DNA of 64,000 bases. Source: Thiodiazotropha sp040793985. GTDB lineage: Bacteria; Pseudomonadota; Gammaproteobacteria; Chromatiales; Chromatiaceae. The stretch covers positions 124,001 to 188,000 of the forward strand of contig JBFNJI010000024.1 of NCBI GenBank assembly GCA_040793985.1, in the 5' to 3' direction. The notes below the pieces were generated by a model, which was not told where the DNA came from, did no database searches, and was given only the letters and a program-made list of their open reading frames with translations. The position numbers and the translations under genes are program-made. This document shows, one piece after another, positions 57,331 to 64,000 of the stretch (the stretch's first letter is position 1; each line of letters begins with the position of its first letter).

Positions 57331-57864
57331 ATGGATATGAGAAACGACGAGATACACATCAATGACCATGGTACCTCCCTGACACTGAACTATAGGGATG
57401 CACTGCAGTTTCATCAGGGCAACGCCTATTGGGGCTGCGCCCTCGCCTTCAGGATGTTGCAATATGCCGCCGGCTTGCTATCCAGGGAGAAGAGATGGGA
57501 ACGGCAGGACCTGATCATTGAAAGCGGACATCCGGGGCCAGGGGTCAGAGACACCATCGAGTATGTCACCGGCTGCGTCTCCGCTGGACGTTTCGTATTG
57601 ACCTGCGCCGCCACCGATGCCCGTTGCGTGAGCGACATGGACTACAGCTGGCAGGTGAGTGACGGTACTCGGCGTCTGCAGCTCAGGCTGGCCCAGGGCA
57701 TTGTCTCGCCAGAGTTCCTCCAACTGCTTGACAGGATCAACAGCAACGAGGCCGGTCAACAGCAGCTTGAACGCCTGGAATCCCTTAAGCAGGGAATGAC
57801 GCGGGAGATTTGGTCACTCGATCTCGAAGAAGCCTTTCCGAATCCACTACTTACACGCTATTGA
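57331..57864 (+). CDS. FmdE-like protein, 177 residues
   Basis: The product begins MDMRNDEIHINDHGTSL and contains LNYRDALQFHQGNAYWGCALAFRMLQYAAG, resembling the FmdE-type motif FHGHxCPG..ALGYRA, then ESGHPGPGVRDTIEYVTGCVSAGRFVL, similar to the family core with its GC pair. The His and Cys positions of the metal site are partly changed (YWGC for CPG). The family includes formylmethanofuran dehydrogenase subunit E and related metal-binding proteins of unknown role. A GAGGGG lies about seven bases before the ATG. Confidence in family is moderate, function unknown. Confidence 0.5.
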   Translation: MDMRNDEIHINDHGTSLTLNYRDALQFHQGNAYWGCALAFRMLQYAAGLLSREKRWERQDLIIESGHPGPGVRDTIEYVTGCVSAGRFVLTCAATDARCVSDMDYSWQVSDGTRRLQLRLAQGIVSPEFLQLLDRINSNEAGQQQLERLESLKQGMTREIWSLDLEEAFPNPLLTRY

Positions 57865-58166
57865 GAGGTCACGGCCATGAGGGGATCATCCCTCTCTCTG
57901 CCCATGGTTGAGGCTAAAGTCATGCGCAGACCATCCAGCGGTGAATATCAGACCAAATAGCCGACCAGCTGTTTTATAAATTCGCTATATTCAATTTTTC
58001 TAATTAATTATCAATACCTTGTAAATAGCTGAGAAATAAACTTAGTTATTGCCTTTGGCCCCAGGTTTGTCATATTCTTTTGATCCAGATCAATATAACA
58101 GTTGATCTGGATCAACAAATCGACGCCGCGCAGTATCGGCTGTCAGAGCAAACTGCAGGATGTCAA
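57865..58166. other. Gap before the cytochrome oxidase cluster
   Basis: About 300 bases with AT-rich sequence at 57960-58080 and no gene. Probably the promoter region of the cox operon. The open frame running into the next gene from 58080 starts with a TTG and is not needed. Confidence 0.4.
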
Positions 58167-58646
58167 ATGGTCCTAGGGGCACCCCAACAAAGGGAGGGCG
58201 AGGAAGCTGTACTCGTTGTCCGACCCAACAGAAACCTGACTTGGAATCAGTCGAAATGGCTGTTTCTGTTGCTTGCATTTTGCATTTCACTGGTTGGTCT
58301 CTACTTCCTGTCCCTCGGCGCCTGGCTGGTGATCCCTTTCACCGGTCTGGAGATCCTCATCGTCGGCATTGCCATCTACTGTCAAAGCTGCTGCGCCCAT
58401 CGACAGGAGCTTATTCATATAGACGCCACCCATGTAAGGGTGTGTGACAGCCGCAATACCGTGGGAGAGAAGTGCTTTCACAAGGCCTGGCTGAAGATCA
58501 TCCAAAACCATGATCCAAAAGGCTGGTATCCAAGCCGCCTGCTGATCGGATCTCACGGCGAATATGTGGAGATAGGAAAAAACCTTCTGGAAGAGGAGCG
58601 GGAGATGCTCGCAAATAAACTAAAAAACGCAATTGAGGGCGCCTGA
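58167..58646 (+). CDS. DUF2244 membrane protein of the cox cluster
   Basis: The ATG at 58167 gives 159 residues. Two membrane helices (about 30-50 and 58-78; WLFLLLAFCISLVGLYFLS then WLVIPFTGLEILIVGIAIY) follow VVRPNRNLTWNQSKW, the DUF2244 hallmark. A soluble beta-rich domain ends it (SRLLIGSHGEYVEIGKNLL). DUF2244 genes often flank cytochrome c oxidase genes, and this one is six bases before coxB, so it is probably the first gene of the operon. A longer frame from TTG 58080 is possible but lacks a ribosome site. Confidence 0.82.
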   Translation: MVLGAPQQREGEEAVLVVRPNRNLTWNQSKWLFLLLAFCISLVGLYFLSLGAWLVIPFTGLEILIVGIAIYCQSCCAHRQELIHIDATHVRVCDSRNTVGEKCFHKAWLKIIQNHDPKGWYPSRLLIGSHGEYVEIGKNLLEEEREMLANKLKNAIEGA

Positions 58647-58651
58647 TCGCT

Positions 58652-59794
58652 ATGCAGAATCAAATAAAACAGACCAACCGTTCGTTGCTGGGGATTAATG
58701 GCGTATTGGCGACCATTTTGCTGCTGGCGACGGCTGGCGCATCGGCCGAATATGGGCTCAATTTCCCCGAACCCGCAGCCAATGTCGCCCAGGAGATCTA
58801 CAACATCCATATGATGACCATGGGCATAGCCACCGTCCTCCTGGTCATAGTGTTCGCGATCGTCTTCTACTCACTCTATTTCCATCGCAAGAGCCGCGGC
58901 TTCGAGGCCGACCAGGAGTTCCACAACTCCTGGTTTGGCAACTGGTCATGGGTCATAGTGCCGGTCATGGTGCTGGGTGTGGATCTGACCATTGCCGGAA
59001 AAGCGGATGCGGTGTTGAAAAAGGTCTGGGATGTGCCCAAGGAAGAGAACATCATGGATGTAAAGGTAACCGGCCACCAGTGGTGGTGGGAGTTCGACTA
59101 CCTGGATCACGATATCAAGGTGGAGAGTCGCTATGTGCCGAAGGAGGAGTCCGGCGATCTCTATCTAAGGGAGGTCGACAACCGCCTGGTGCTGCCTACC
59201 GGGGTGAAGATCCGCTTCCTCCACACCTCGGCTGATGTCCTCCACGCCTTCTGGGTTCCCGAGCTGGCAGTTAAAAAGGATGCCATACCCGGCTACGTCA
59301 CCGAGACCTGGGCCGAGCTCAACCGGGAAGGCGTCTTCCGCGGCCAATGCGCCGAGCTTTGCGGCACCTGGCATGCACGCATGCCCATCGTGGTGGAATC
59401 GGTCTCCCAGGAAAAGTTCGCCGCCTGGGTCGGTGAACAGAAGGCGATCAAGGTGGCCGCCGCTGCCGAGGCCAGCACCGACAAGACCTGGAGCATGGAT
59501 GAACTGATGGCCAAGGGCAAGCCCCTCTACGAAACAAAGTGCGGTGCCTGCCACCAGGCAACGGGCCTGGGTCTGCCTCCCGCCTTCCCGGCACTCAAGG
59601 GTTCAGCCCTCACTGTCGGACCGATCGCCGGCCATCTGGATATAGTGCTCAACGGTAAGGAGGGCACGGCGATGCAGCCCTGGAATTCACTGAATGACCT
59701 GGAAATCGCGGCCATCGTGACCTACGAACGCAATGCCTGGGATAACAACACGGGTGATGTCGTGCAGCCTGCAGACGTCAAACAGGCCAGATAG
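58652..59794 (+). CDS. coxB: Cytochrome c oxidase subunit II with fused cytochrome c
   Basis: The 380-residue subunit has a signal peptide (about 1-32), two membrane helices (about 45-80 and 95-117), and a periplasmic cupredoxin with the CuA ligands in CAELCGTWHARMP near residue 232-245. A C-terminal cytochrome c domain carries CGACHQ near 296 and a Met in AMQPWNSL. This fusion (CtaC with haem c) is typical of aa3/caa3 oxidases of proteobacteria. CuA receives electrons from cytochrome c. coxA follows after 14 bases with a GGAG ribosome site. Confidence 0.97.
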   Translation: MQNQIKQTNRSLLGINGVLATILLLATAGASAEYGLNFPEPAANVAQEIYNIHMMTMGIATVLLVIVFAIVFYSLYFHRKSRGFEADQEFHNSWFGNWSWVIVPVMVLGVDLTIAGKADAVLKKVWDVPKEENIMDVKVTGHQWWWEFDYLDHDIKVESRYVPKEESGDLYLREVDNRLVLPTGVKIRFLHTSADVLHAFWVPELAVKKDAIPGYVTETWAELNREGVFRGQCAELCGTWHARMPIVVESVSQEKFAAWVGEQKAIKVAAAAEASTDKTWSMDELMAKGKPLYETKCGACHQATGLGLPPAFPALKGSALTVGPIAGHLDIVLNGKEGTAMQPWNSLNDLEIAAIVTYERNAWDNNTGDVVQPADVKQAR

Positions 59795-59808
59795 AGGAGA
59801 ACCATACA

Positions 59809-61404
59809 ATGAGTACAACGACTCTGACTCACGATGAGGCCCATCACCACGAAGCACCGAAAGGTTGGAAACGCTGGCTCTTCAGCACCAACCACAAGGA
59901 TATAGGCACCCTCTACCTGCTCTTCGCCTTGGTCATGCTATTCCTCGGCGGCGCCAGCGCCATGCTGATCCGCGTGGAGCTGTTTATGCCCGGTATCCAG
60001 ATGCTCGATCCCGATCTCTATAACAACCTGGTCACCAACCATGCGCTGATTATGATCTTCGGCGCGGTTATGCCGGCGGCAGCGGGTCTTGCCAACTGGA
60101 TGATTCCGATGATGATCGGTGCCCCCGACATGGCCCTGCCGCGGATGAACAACCTCAGCTTCTGGGTTCTTCCCGCCGCAGCAACCATGTTGATCCTCTC
60201 CTTCGTGGTACCCTTTTTTCCCGGTGGCGGCACCCAAATCAATACCGGCTGGACCCTCTACCCTCCATTGTCGGTGCAGGTCGGCATGTCGATGGACTTC
60301 CTGATCTTCGCCATCCACCTGCTGGGTATCTCCTCGGTACTGGCCTCGATCAATATCATCGTCACCCTGCTCAACATGCGGGCACCGGGGATGACCCTGA
60401 TGAAGATGCCGATGTTCTGCTGGACCTGGCTGGTTACCGCATTCCTGCTGATCCTGGTGGTACCTGTGTTGGCTGGCGGCGTCACCATGCTGCTGTTTGA
60501 CCGCCACTTCGGCACCAGCTTTTTCGATGCCGCGGGCGGCGGCGATCCGGTGTTGTTCCAGCACCTGTTCTGGTTCTTCGGTCACCCCGAGGTCTACATC
60601 CTGCTGCTGCCCTCCATTGGCGTGCTCTCCCATGTCATCCCGGCATTCTCCCGCAAGCCCCTGTTCGGCTATAAATCGATGGTCGGCGCCATGCTTGCTG
60701 TGGCCACCATCGGCATGGTGGTATGGGCGCACCATCAATACACCATCGGCATGTCTCTGGGCGCGGTTACCTATTTCATGATCGGCACTATTCTGATCTC
60801 AATTCCGGTGGGACTGATGATATTCAACTTCATCGCCACCATGTGGCGCGGCGCCATGACCTTCGAAACCCCGATGCTGTTCGCGGTGGGCATTGTCCTG
60901 ATGTTCACGTTTGGTGGCTTGAGCGGCGTGATGCTGGCGGTGGTACCCGCAGACATGCAGTATCACGACAGTATGTTCGTGGTCGCCCACTTCCACTATG
61001 TGCTGATGCCGGGCGCGGTATTCGGTCTCTTCGCCGGGGTCTTTTACTGGCTGCCGAAGTGGACCGGTCATATGTATGACGAAAAGCTGGGGAAACTCTT
61101 TTTCTGGGTCAATGTAATCAGTTTCAACATCACTTTCTTTCCGCAACACTTTCTCGGCCTCGCCGGAATGCCGCGAAGGATCGTTGACTACAACATGATC
61201 TTTACCGAGTTCAACGTGGTATCGAGTATCGGTGCGATGGTTTTCGGTCTCAGCCATCTGCTGTTCCTCTATATCGTCATCAAGACCATGCGTGGCGGCA
61301 AGAAGGCTGAGAAGCGGGCCTGGGAAGGGGCGAAAGGCCTCGAATGGGAACTCGACTCCCCTCCCGCATTCCACACCTGGACCGTGGCCCCTCAAGTCAA
61401 GTAA
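59809..61404 (+). CDS. coxA: Cytochrome c oxidase subunit I
   Basis: The 531-residue, 12-helix protein carries haem a, haem a3 and CuB. It has WGAHHQYTIG for the CuB histidines near residue 308 (VWAHHQYTIG) and HPEVYILLLPS near 258 with the His-Tyr pair, and HFHYVLMPGAVFG for the haem ligands near 399. The YTIG and GHPEVYIL segments are those of type A haem-copper oxidases, so it pumps protons. Strong GGAG ribosome site at 59797. The C-terminus is followed by a 50-residue gene. Confidence 0.98.
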   Translation: MSTTTLTHDEAHHHEAPKGWKRWLFSTNHKDIGTLYLLFALVMLFLGGASAMLIRVELFMPGIQMLDPDLYNNLVTNHALIMIFGAVMPAAAGLANWMIPMMIGAPDMALPRMNNLSFWVLPAAATMLILSFVVPFFPGGGTQINTGWTLYPPLSVQVGMSMDFLIFAIHLLGISSVLASINIIVTLLNMRAPGMTLMKMPMFCWTWLVTAFLLILVVPVLAGGVTMLLFDRHFGTSFFDAAGGGDPVLFQHLFWFFGHPEVYILLLPSIGVLSHVIPAFSRKPLFGYKSMVGAMLAVATIGMVVWAHHQYTIGMSLGAVTYFMIGTILISIPVGLMIFNFIATMWRGAMTFETPMLFAVGIVLMFTFGGLSGVMLAVVPADMQYHDSMFVVAHFHYVLMPGAVFGLFAGVFYWLPKWTGHMYDEKLGKLFFWVNVISFNITFFPQHFLGLAGMPRRIVDYNMIFTEFNVVSSIGAMVFGLSHLLFLYIVIKTMRGGKKAEKRAWEGAKGLEWELDSPPAFHTWTVAPQVK

Positions 61405-61419
61405 GAGAGATAAGAGGCT

Positions 61420-61572
61420 ATGCGTATACCTGAATACCAAACCCCCGAACTGCGGCGGAAGAACGTACGACTGGCCTGGGGACTGGCCGGTCTTGCACTC
61501 TTTTTTCTCATCACTTCATTCCCCTTCTGGTCGGGAATATTCCGCATCGTCGGTACCCAGGCGCTGCAATGA
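61420..61572 (+). CDS. Small single-span protein of the cox operon, 50 residues
   Basis: Between coxA and ctaG an ATG at 61420 opens a 50-residue frame (MRIPEYQTPELRRKNVRLAW, then a helix of about 22 hydrophobic residues, then a short end FRIVGTQALQ). AGAGG precedes the start. Its TGA overlaps the ATG of ctaG (ATGA), which strongly suggests real, coupled translation. Comparable small membrane proteins lie at this position in many gammaproteobacterial cox operons and are thought to assist assembly; the role is inference. Confidence 0.8.
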   Translation: MRIPEYQTPELRRKNVRLAWGLAGLALFFLITSFPFWSGIFRIVGTQALQ

Positions 61573-62171
61573 GCGAAACCGTGGCAGACAACCGAAGCAA
61601 GAATCGCCGTACCACGCTGCTGCTCTCCCTGGTGGTGGTGGGAATGTTCGGATTCGGTTTTGCCCTGGTCCCCCTCTATAATCTCTTCTGCCAGATTACC
61701 GGGACCCAATCCCTCGCCCAGCGCAGTGAGATCGGACAGGATGCCATGGTCTCGGACCGGGTAGACGATAGCCGCTGGGTCACGGTGAAGTTCGATACCA
61801 CGGTCAATCCCAACCTGCCCTGGGAGTTCAGCGCCGAGACCGCAAAGATGCGTGTCCGTCCCGGCGAGACATACGAGGTCAACTTTCACGCCCTCAACCG
61901 CAGCAGTGCCTCGGTAACCGGCCAGGCCATACCGAGTGTTGCACCCTGGCAGGCGACACCCTATTTCAGCAAGATGGAGTGTTTCTGCTTCAACAAGCAA
62001 CAGCTCGAAGGCAGCCAGGAAACGACCATGCCGCTGCGTTTCATGGTCTCCGCTGACCTGCCGCCGGAGATCAATTCTTTGACTCTCTCATACAGCTTCA
62101 TGCGCCTGAAAGAGGTCAAGAAGGAGAGCGACGACGCTGCAAAACTGATCGCGGCAAACGCTAAACAGTGA
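61569..62171 (+). CDS. ctaG: Cytochrome c oxidase assembly protein CtaG (Cox11)
   Basis: CtaG delivers copper to the CuB site of subunit I. The 200-residue product has an N-terminal membrane helix (about 17-38) with a FCQITG segment just after it and the copper-binding CFCF in KMECFCFNKQ near residue 136-142, followed by PLRFMVSADLP, typical of Cox11. It overlaps the small gene by four bases and precedes coxC by 67 bases. Confidence 0.96.
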   Translation: MSETVADNRSKNRRTTLLLSLVVVGMFGFGFALVPLYNLFCQITGTQSLAQRSEIGQDAMVSDRVDDSRWVTVKFDTTVNPNLPWEFSAETAKMRVRPGETYEVNFHALNRSSASVTGQAIPSVAPWQATPYFSKMECFCFNKQQLEGSQETTMPLRFMVSADLPPEINSLTLSYSFMRLKEVKKESDDAAKLIAANAKQ

Positions 62172-62238
62172 GCGTCAGACAACATAAAGCGAATAGATTG
62201 AATATGACAATAAGATCTACAACCAGAGGAGTATCAGC

Positions 62239-63111
62239 ATGTCGGTAAAGGAACACAGCGGGGATTATTTCATACCCGATCCCAGTCCATGGCCGATCAT
62301 TGGCATGGCTTCTCTGCTCACCACCCTGTTCGGTGGCGCATTGGCAATGAATGGAGTCTCCATCGGAAACTACCTCGTAGTCGCAGGTCTATTGCTCTTC
62401 TTCGTCCTGCTCTACGGCTGGTTCCGGGATGTTATCGGCGAGAACCTGAACGACTGCTATAACAAGCAGGTCGATACCTCGTTCCGCATGGGCATGTTCT
62501 GGTTTATTGCATCCGAGGTCTTTTTCTTTCTCAGCTTTTTTGGCTCGCTCTATTACATCCGCAACATCGCCCTGCCCTGGCTTGGCGGTGACGGCTATCT
62601 CGGCGTTACCAATGAGATTCTCTACACCGGTTTCGAGGCTGTCTGGCCCTCACACGGCCCCGGTGAGCTGGGGGGTGATTTTCAACCGATGGGAGCATGG
62701 GGCATACCTGCAATCAACACCCTGATCCTGCTCACCAGCGGCGCAACGATCACCTGGGCTCATTGGGGATTGAAGCTCGATAATCAGAAACAGTTGGTGT
62801 GGGGCCTGATCGCAACCATTGTATTGGGGCTGCTCTTTGTCGGTTTTCAGGCCTACGAATACGGTCATGCCTACTCCGACCTGAACCTCACCCTGGAAAC
62901 CGGTGCCTATGGCTCCACTTTCTACATGTTGACCGGATTTCACGGCTTCCACGTCACCATGGGTGCGGTTATGCTAATGGCCATTCTCGGACGCAGCATG
63001 AAGAGCCATTTCAGTGCCCATAACCACTTTGCCTTCGAGGCCGTGGCCTGGTACTGGCACTTTGTCGATGTGGTATGGCTAGGGCTCTTTGTCTTCGTAT
63101 ACTGGCTCTGA
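62239..63111 (+). CDS. coxC: Cytochrome c oxidase subunit III
   Basis: The 290-residue seven-helix protein begins DYFIPDPSPWPIIGMASLL, as in subunit III. The conserved segments FWFIASEVFFFLSFFGS, AHWGL and GFHGFHVTMGAVML are visible, and the last helix ends in WYWHFVDVVWLGLFVFVYWL. It stabilises the oxidase and carries lipids. An AGAGGAGT ribosome site precedes ATG 62239. It is followed by an opposed DUF2909 gene. Confidence 0.97.
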   Translation: MSVKEHSGDYFIPDPSPWPIIGMASLLTTLFGGALAMNGVSIGNYLVVAGLLLFFVLLYGWFRDVIGENLNDCYNKQVDTSFRMGMFWFIASEVFFFLSFFGSLYYIRNIALPWLGGDGYLGVTNEILYTGFEAVWPSHGPGELGGDFQPMGAWGIPAINTLILLTSGATITWAHWGLKLDNQKQLVWGLIATIVLGLLFVGFQAYEYGHAYSDLNLTLETGAYGSTFYMLTGFHGFHVTMGAVMLMAILGRSMKSHFSAHNHFAFEAVAWYWHFVDVVWLGLFVFVYWL

Positions 63112-63118
63112 GTGCCGT

Positions 63119-63343
63119 CTATTGCGGCATCAGGCTGTGAGGCTGCAACAGACCGAAGAAGTAACCCACCATGAGTAGGATGAAGAGTAGAAGCGACAAA
63201 ACCACCCGTAGGGTCAATGCACGTACCACGCGGGTACTGTCGTTCCTGCCGTCATCTTTGGCCATGTAGTACATCCCCTGAAAGAGGGAAAACAGAATGA
63301 AGGCCAAGACCAGCAGCACCGGTAGTTTGAAAATGATGTCCAT
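63119..63343 (-). CDS. DUF2909 twin-transmembrane protein
   Basis: The 74-residue product has two helices (about 3-27 and 45-67) joined by a charged loop YMAKDDGRNDSTRVVRALTLR, the DUF2909 pattern. It lies on the opposite strand between coxC and SURF1, the same arrangement as in Pseudomonas. A GGGGAT ribosome site precedes the ATG at 63343. It may help oxidase assembly; function is not established. Confidence 0.85.
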   Translation of the reverse strand: MDIIFKLPVLLVLAFILFSLFQGMYYMAKDDGRNDSTRVVRALTLRVVLSLLLFILLMVGYFFGLLQPHSLMPQ

Positions 63344-63423
63344 GATATCCCCTGGTCCGGAATTGAAAGGTTCAGTCTGTCAATACCGCAATAACAGGAA
63401 CAGATAATAGCACTATAGTCCCT

Positions 63424-64000
63424 ATGACCAGCAGCACCCGTCAATTTCATGCCCAGGCCATCCCTACAGTTATCATGGTATTGCTGGCACCCCTGTTGTT
63501 CGGCCTGGGATTGTGGCAACTCGATCGCGCGGAACAGAAGCGTAGTCAGGGCTCCGCCCTTGAGATACGGCGCAAGCAGCCTCAGTTGTCACTGAACGGT
63601 CCCCTGCCAGATGCACAAGAGCTGGTTTACCGCAAGGTGGCAGCGCGTGGGCGCTTCCTCAACCGGAACAGCGTATTGATCGAAAACCGTAAGCACCGGG
63701 GTAAAACCGGCTACCATCTCATAACCCCTTTGCAACTCAATGAGAACGCCGGAATCGTACTGATCAACCGGGGTTGGATCGCCCAGGATCGACTCGACCG
63801 GGAGCTGCACGTGGCAGAGATGGAAGAGACGGTCACGGTAGTTGGCGAGGTCAGGATTCCACAGCCCCCGGCCATCGAACTGCAGCAGACCGATGAAGAG
63901 ACAAACGCCAAGTATCCCAAATGGCCCTTTCTCACCATCGACCATTTCAGTGACTGGTCAGGCCTCGAGATTCTCCCCATCGTCGTCTTGCAGTCACCAG
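63424..64000 (+). CDS. SURF1 family oxidase assembly protein, partial (3' end outside window)
   Basis: The frame from ATG 63424 is open to the right edge, 192 residues. It starts with a membrane helix (about 14-33) in HAQAIPTVIMVLLAPLLFG followed by LGLWQLDRAEQK, the SURF1 signature, and contains GRFLNRNSVLIENR, TGYHLITPLQL and VLINRGWIAQDR. SURF1 inserts haem a into subunit I. The C-terminal helix lies beyond the window. The short gap of 80 bases from the DUF2909 start makes a shared divergent promoter likely. Confidence 0.93.
   Translation, partial: MTSSTRQFHAQAIPTVIMVLLAPLLFGLGLWQLDRAEQKRSQGSALEIRRKQPQLSLNGPLPDAQELVYRKVAARGRFLNRNSVLIENRKHRGKTGYHLITPLQLNENAGIVLINRGWIAQDRLDRELHVAEMEETVTVVGEVRIPQPPAIELQQTDEETNAKYPKWPFLTIDHFSDWSGLEILPIVVLQSP

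Noticed and set aside
59938..60738. Minus-strand frame of 266 residues inside coxA
   Set aside because: It is His/Gln-rich, typical of the antisense of membrane codons; coxA is intact.

Overview
The window is a bacterial chromosome segment, very probably from a gammaproteobacterium of the Chromatiales type that oxidises sulfur. The evidence is dissimilatory sulfite reductase genes (dsrAB), an aa3-type cytochrome c oxidase operon with typical gammaproteobacterial order, and a long block whose order (gyrA, serC, pheA, hisC, tyrA, aroA, cmk, rpsA, ihfB on one strand; mtnA/mtaD, ubiG, a HAD phosphatase and a yciK-type SDR next to it) matches what is known from Pseudomonas. The genus cannot be fixed from sequence reading alone. 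I saw no rRNA, tRNA, CRISPR array, intact insertion sequence or prophage.

Layout. 1-1.2 kb: 5' part of a periplasmic-sensor signalling gene that runs off the left edge. 1.5-5.9 kb: mfd and a CsiV-like gene. 6.0-9.5 kb: a four-gene MCE/Mla-type lipid transport operon (minus strand). 9.8-16.5 kb: a response regulator/SpoIIE phosphatase/HATPase fusion, an ATP-cone 2-phosphoglycerate kinase, an archaeal-type phosphoglycerate mutase and polyphosphate kinase, followed by a convergent CorC-type gene and phoBR. This is a phosphorus and phosphoglycerate region and the best candidate for an undescribed system. 20.2-32.6 kb: ten housekeeping genes on the minus strand (aromatic amino acid, histidine-type aminotransferase, serine, nucleotide, ribosomal S1, IHF, gyrase). 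32.7-37.5 kb: methionine salvage, ubiquinone, HAD phosphatase and SDR genes. 37.6-47.1 kb: accessory genes, namely a small protein, a CPA2 antiporter, a metal-binding-fold small protein, a Cys-rich small protein, DUF2461, two tandem membrane GTPases, and a large REC/degenerate GGDEF-EAL protein.

47.3-49.7 kb: dsrA and dsrB, standing without dsrEFHC and followed two bases after the dsrB stop by a composite palindromic repeat that also occurs at 41.2 kb. 50.0-58.0 kb: a second-type EF-G, DUF924, DUF1287, an SLC13 permease, a histone-H1-like protein, an FmdE-like protein, and two decayed genes (a GlsB/YeaQ-type remnant and a P-type ATPase C-terminal remnant). 58.2-64 kb: the cytochrome c oxidase operon with DUF2244, coxB, coxA, a 50-residue membrane protein, ctaG, coxC, an opposed DUF2909 gene and the start of SURF1.

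How the genes fit together: dsrAB electrons and carbon metabolism feed an aerobic respiratory chain ending in the cox operon; phoBR and ppk manage phosphate; the 2-PGK/ApgM pair may couple phosphoglycerate pools to a stress-type partner-switching regulator. Gene functions are inferred from motifs and family resemblance; no search was run.
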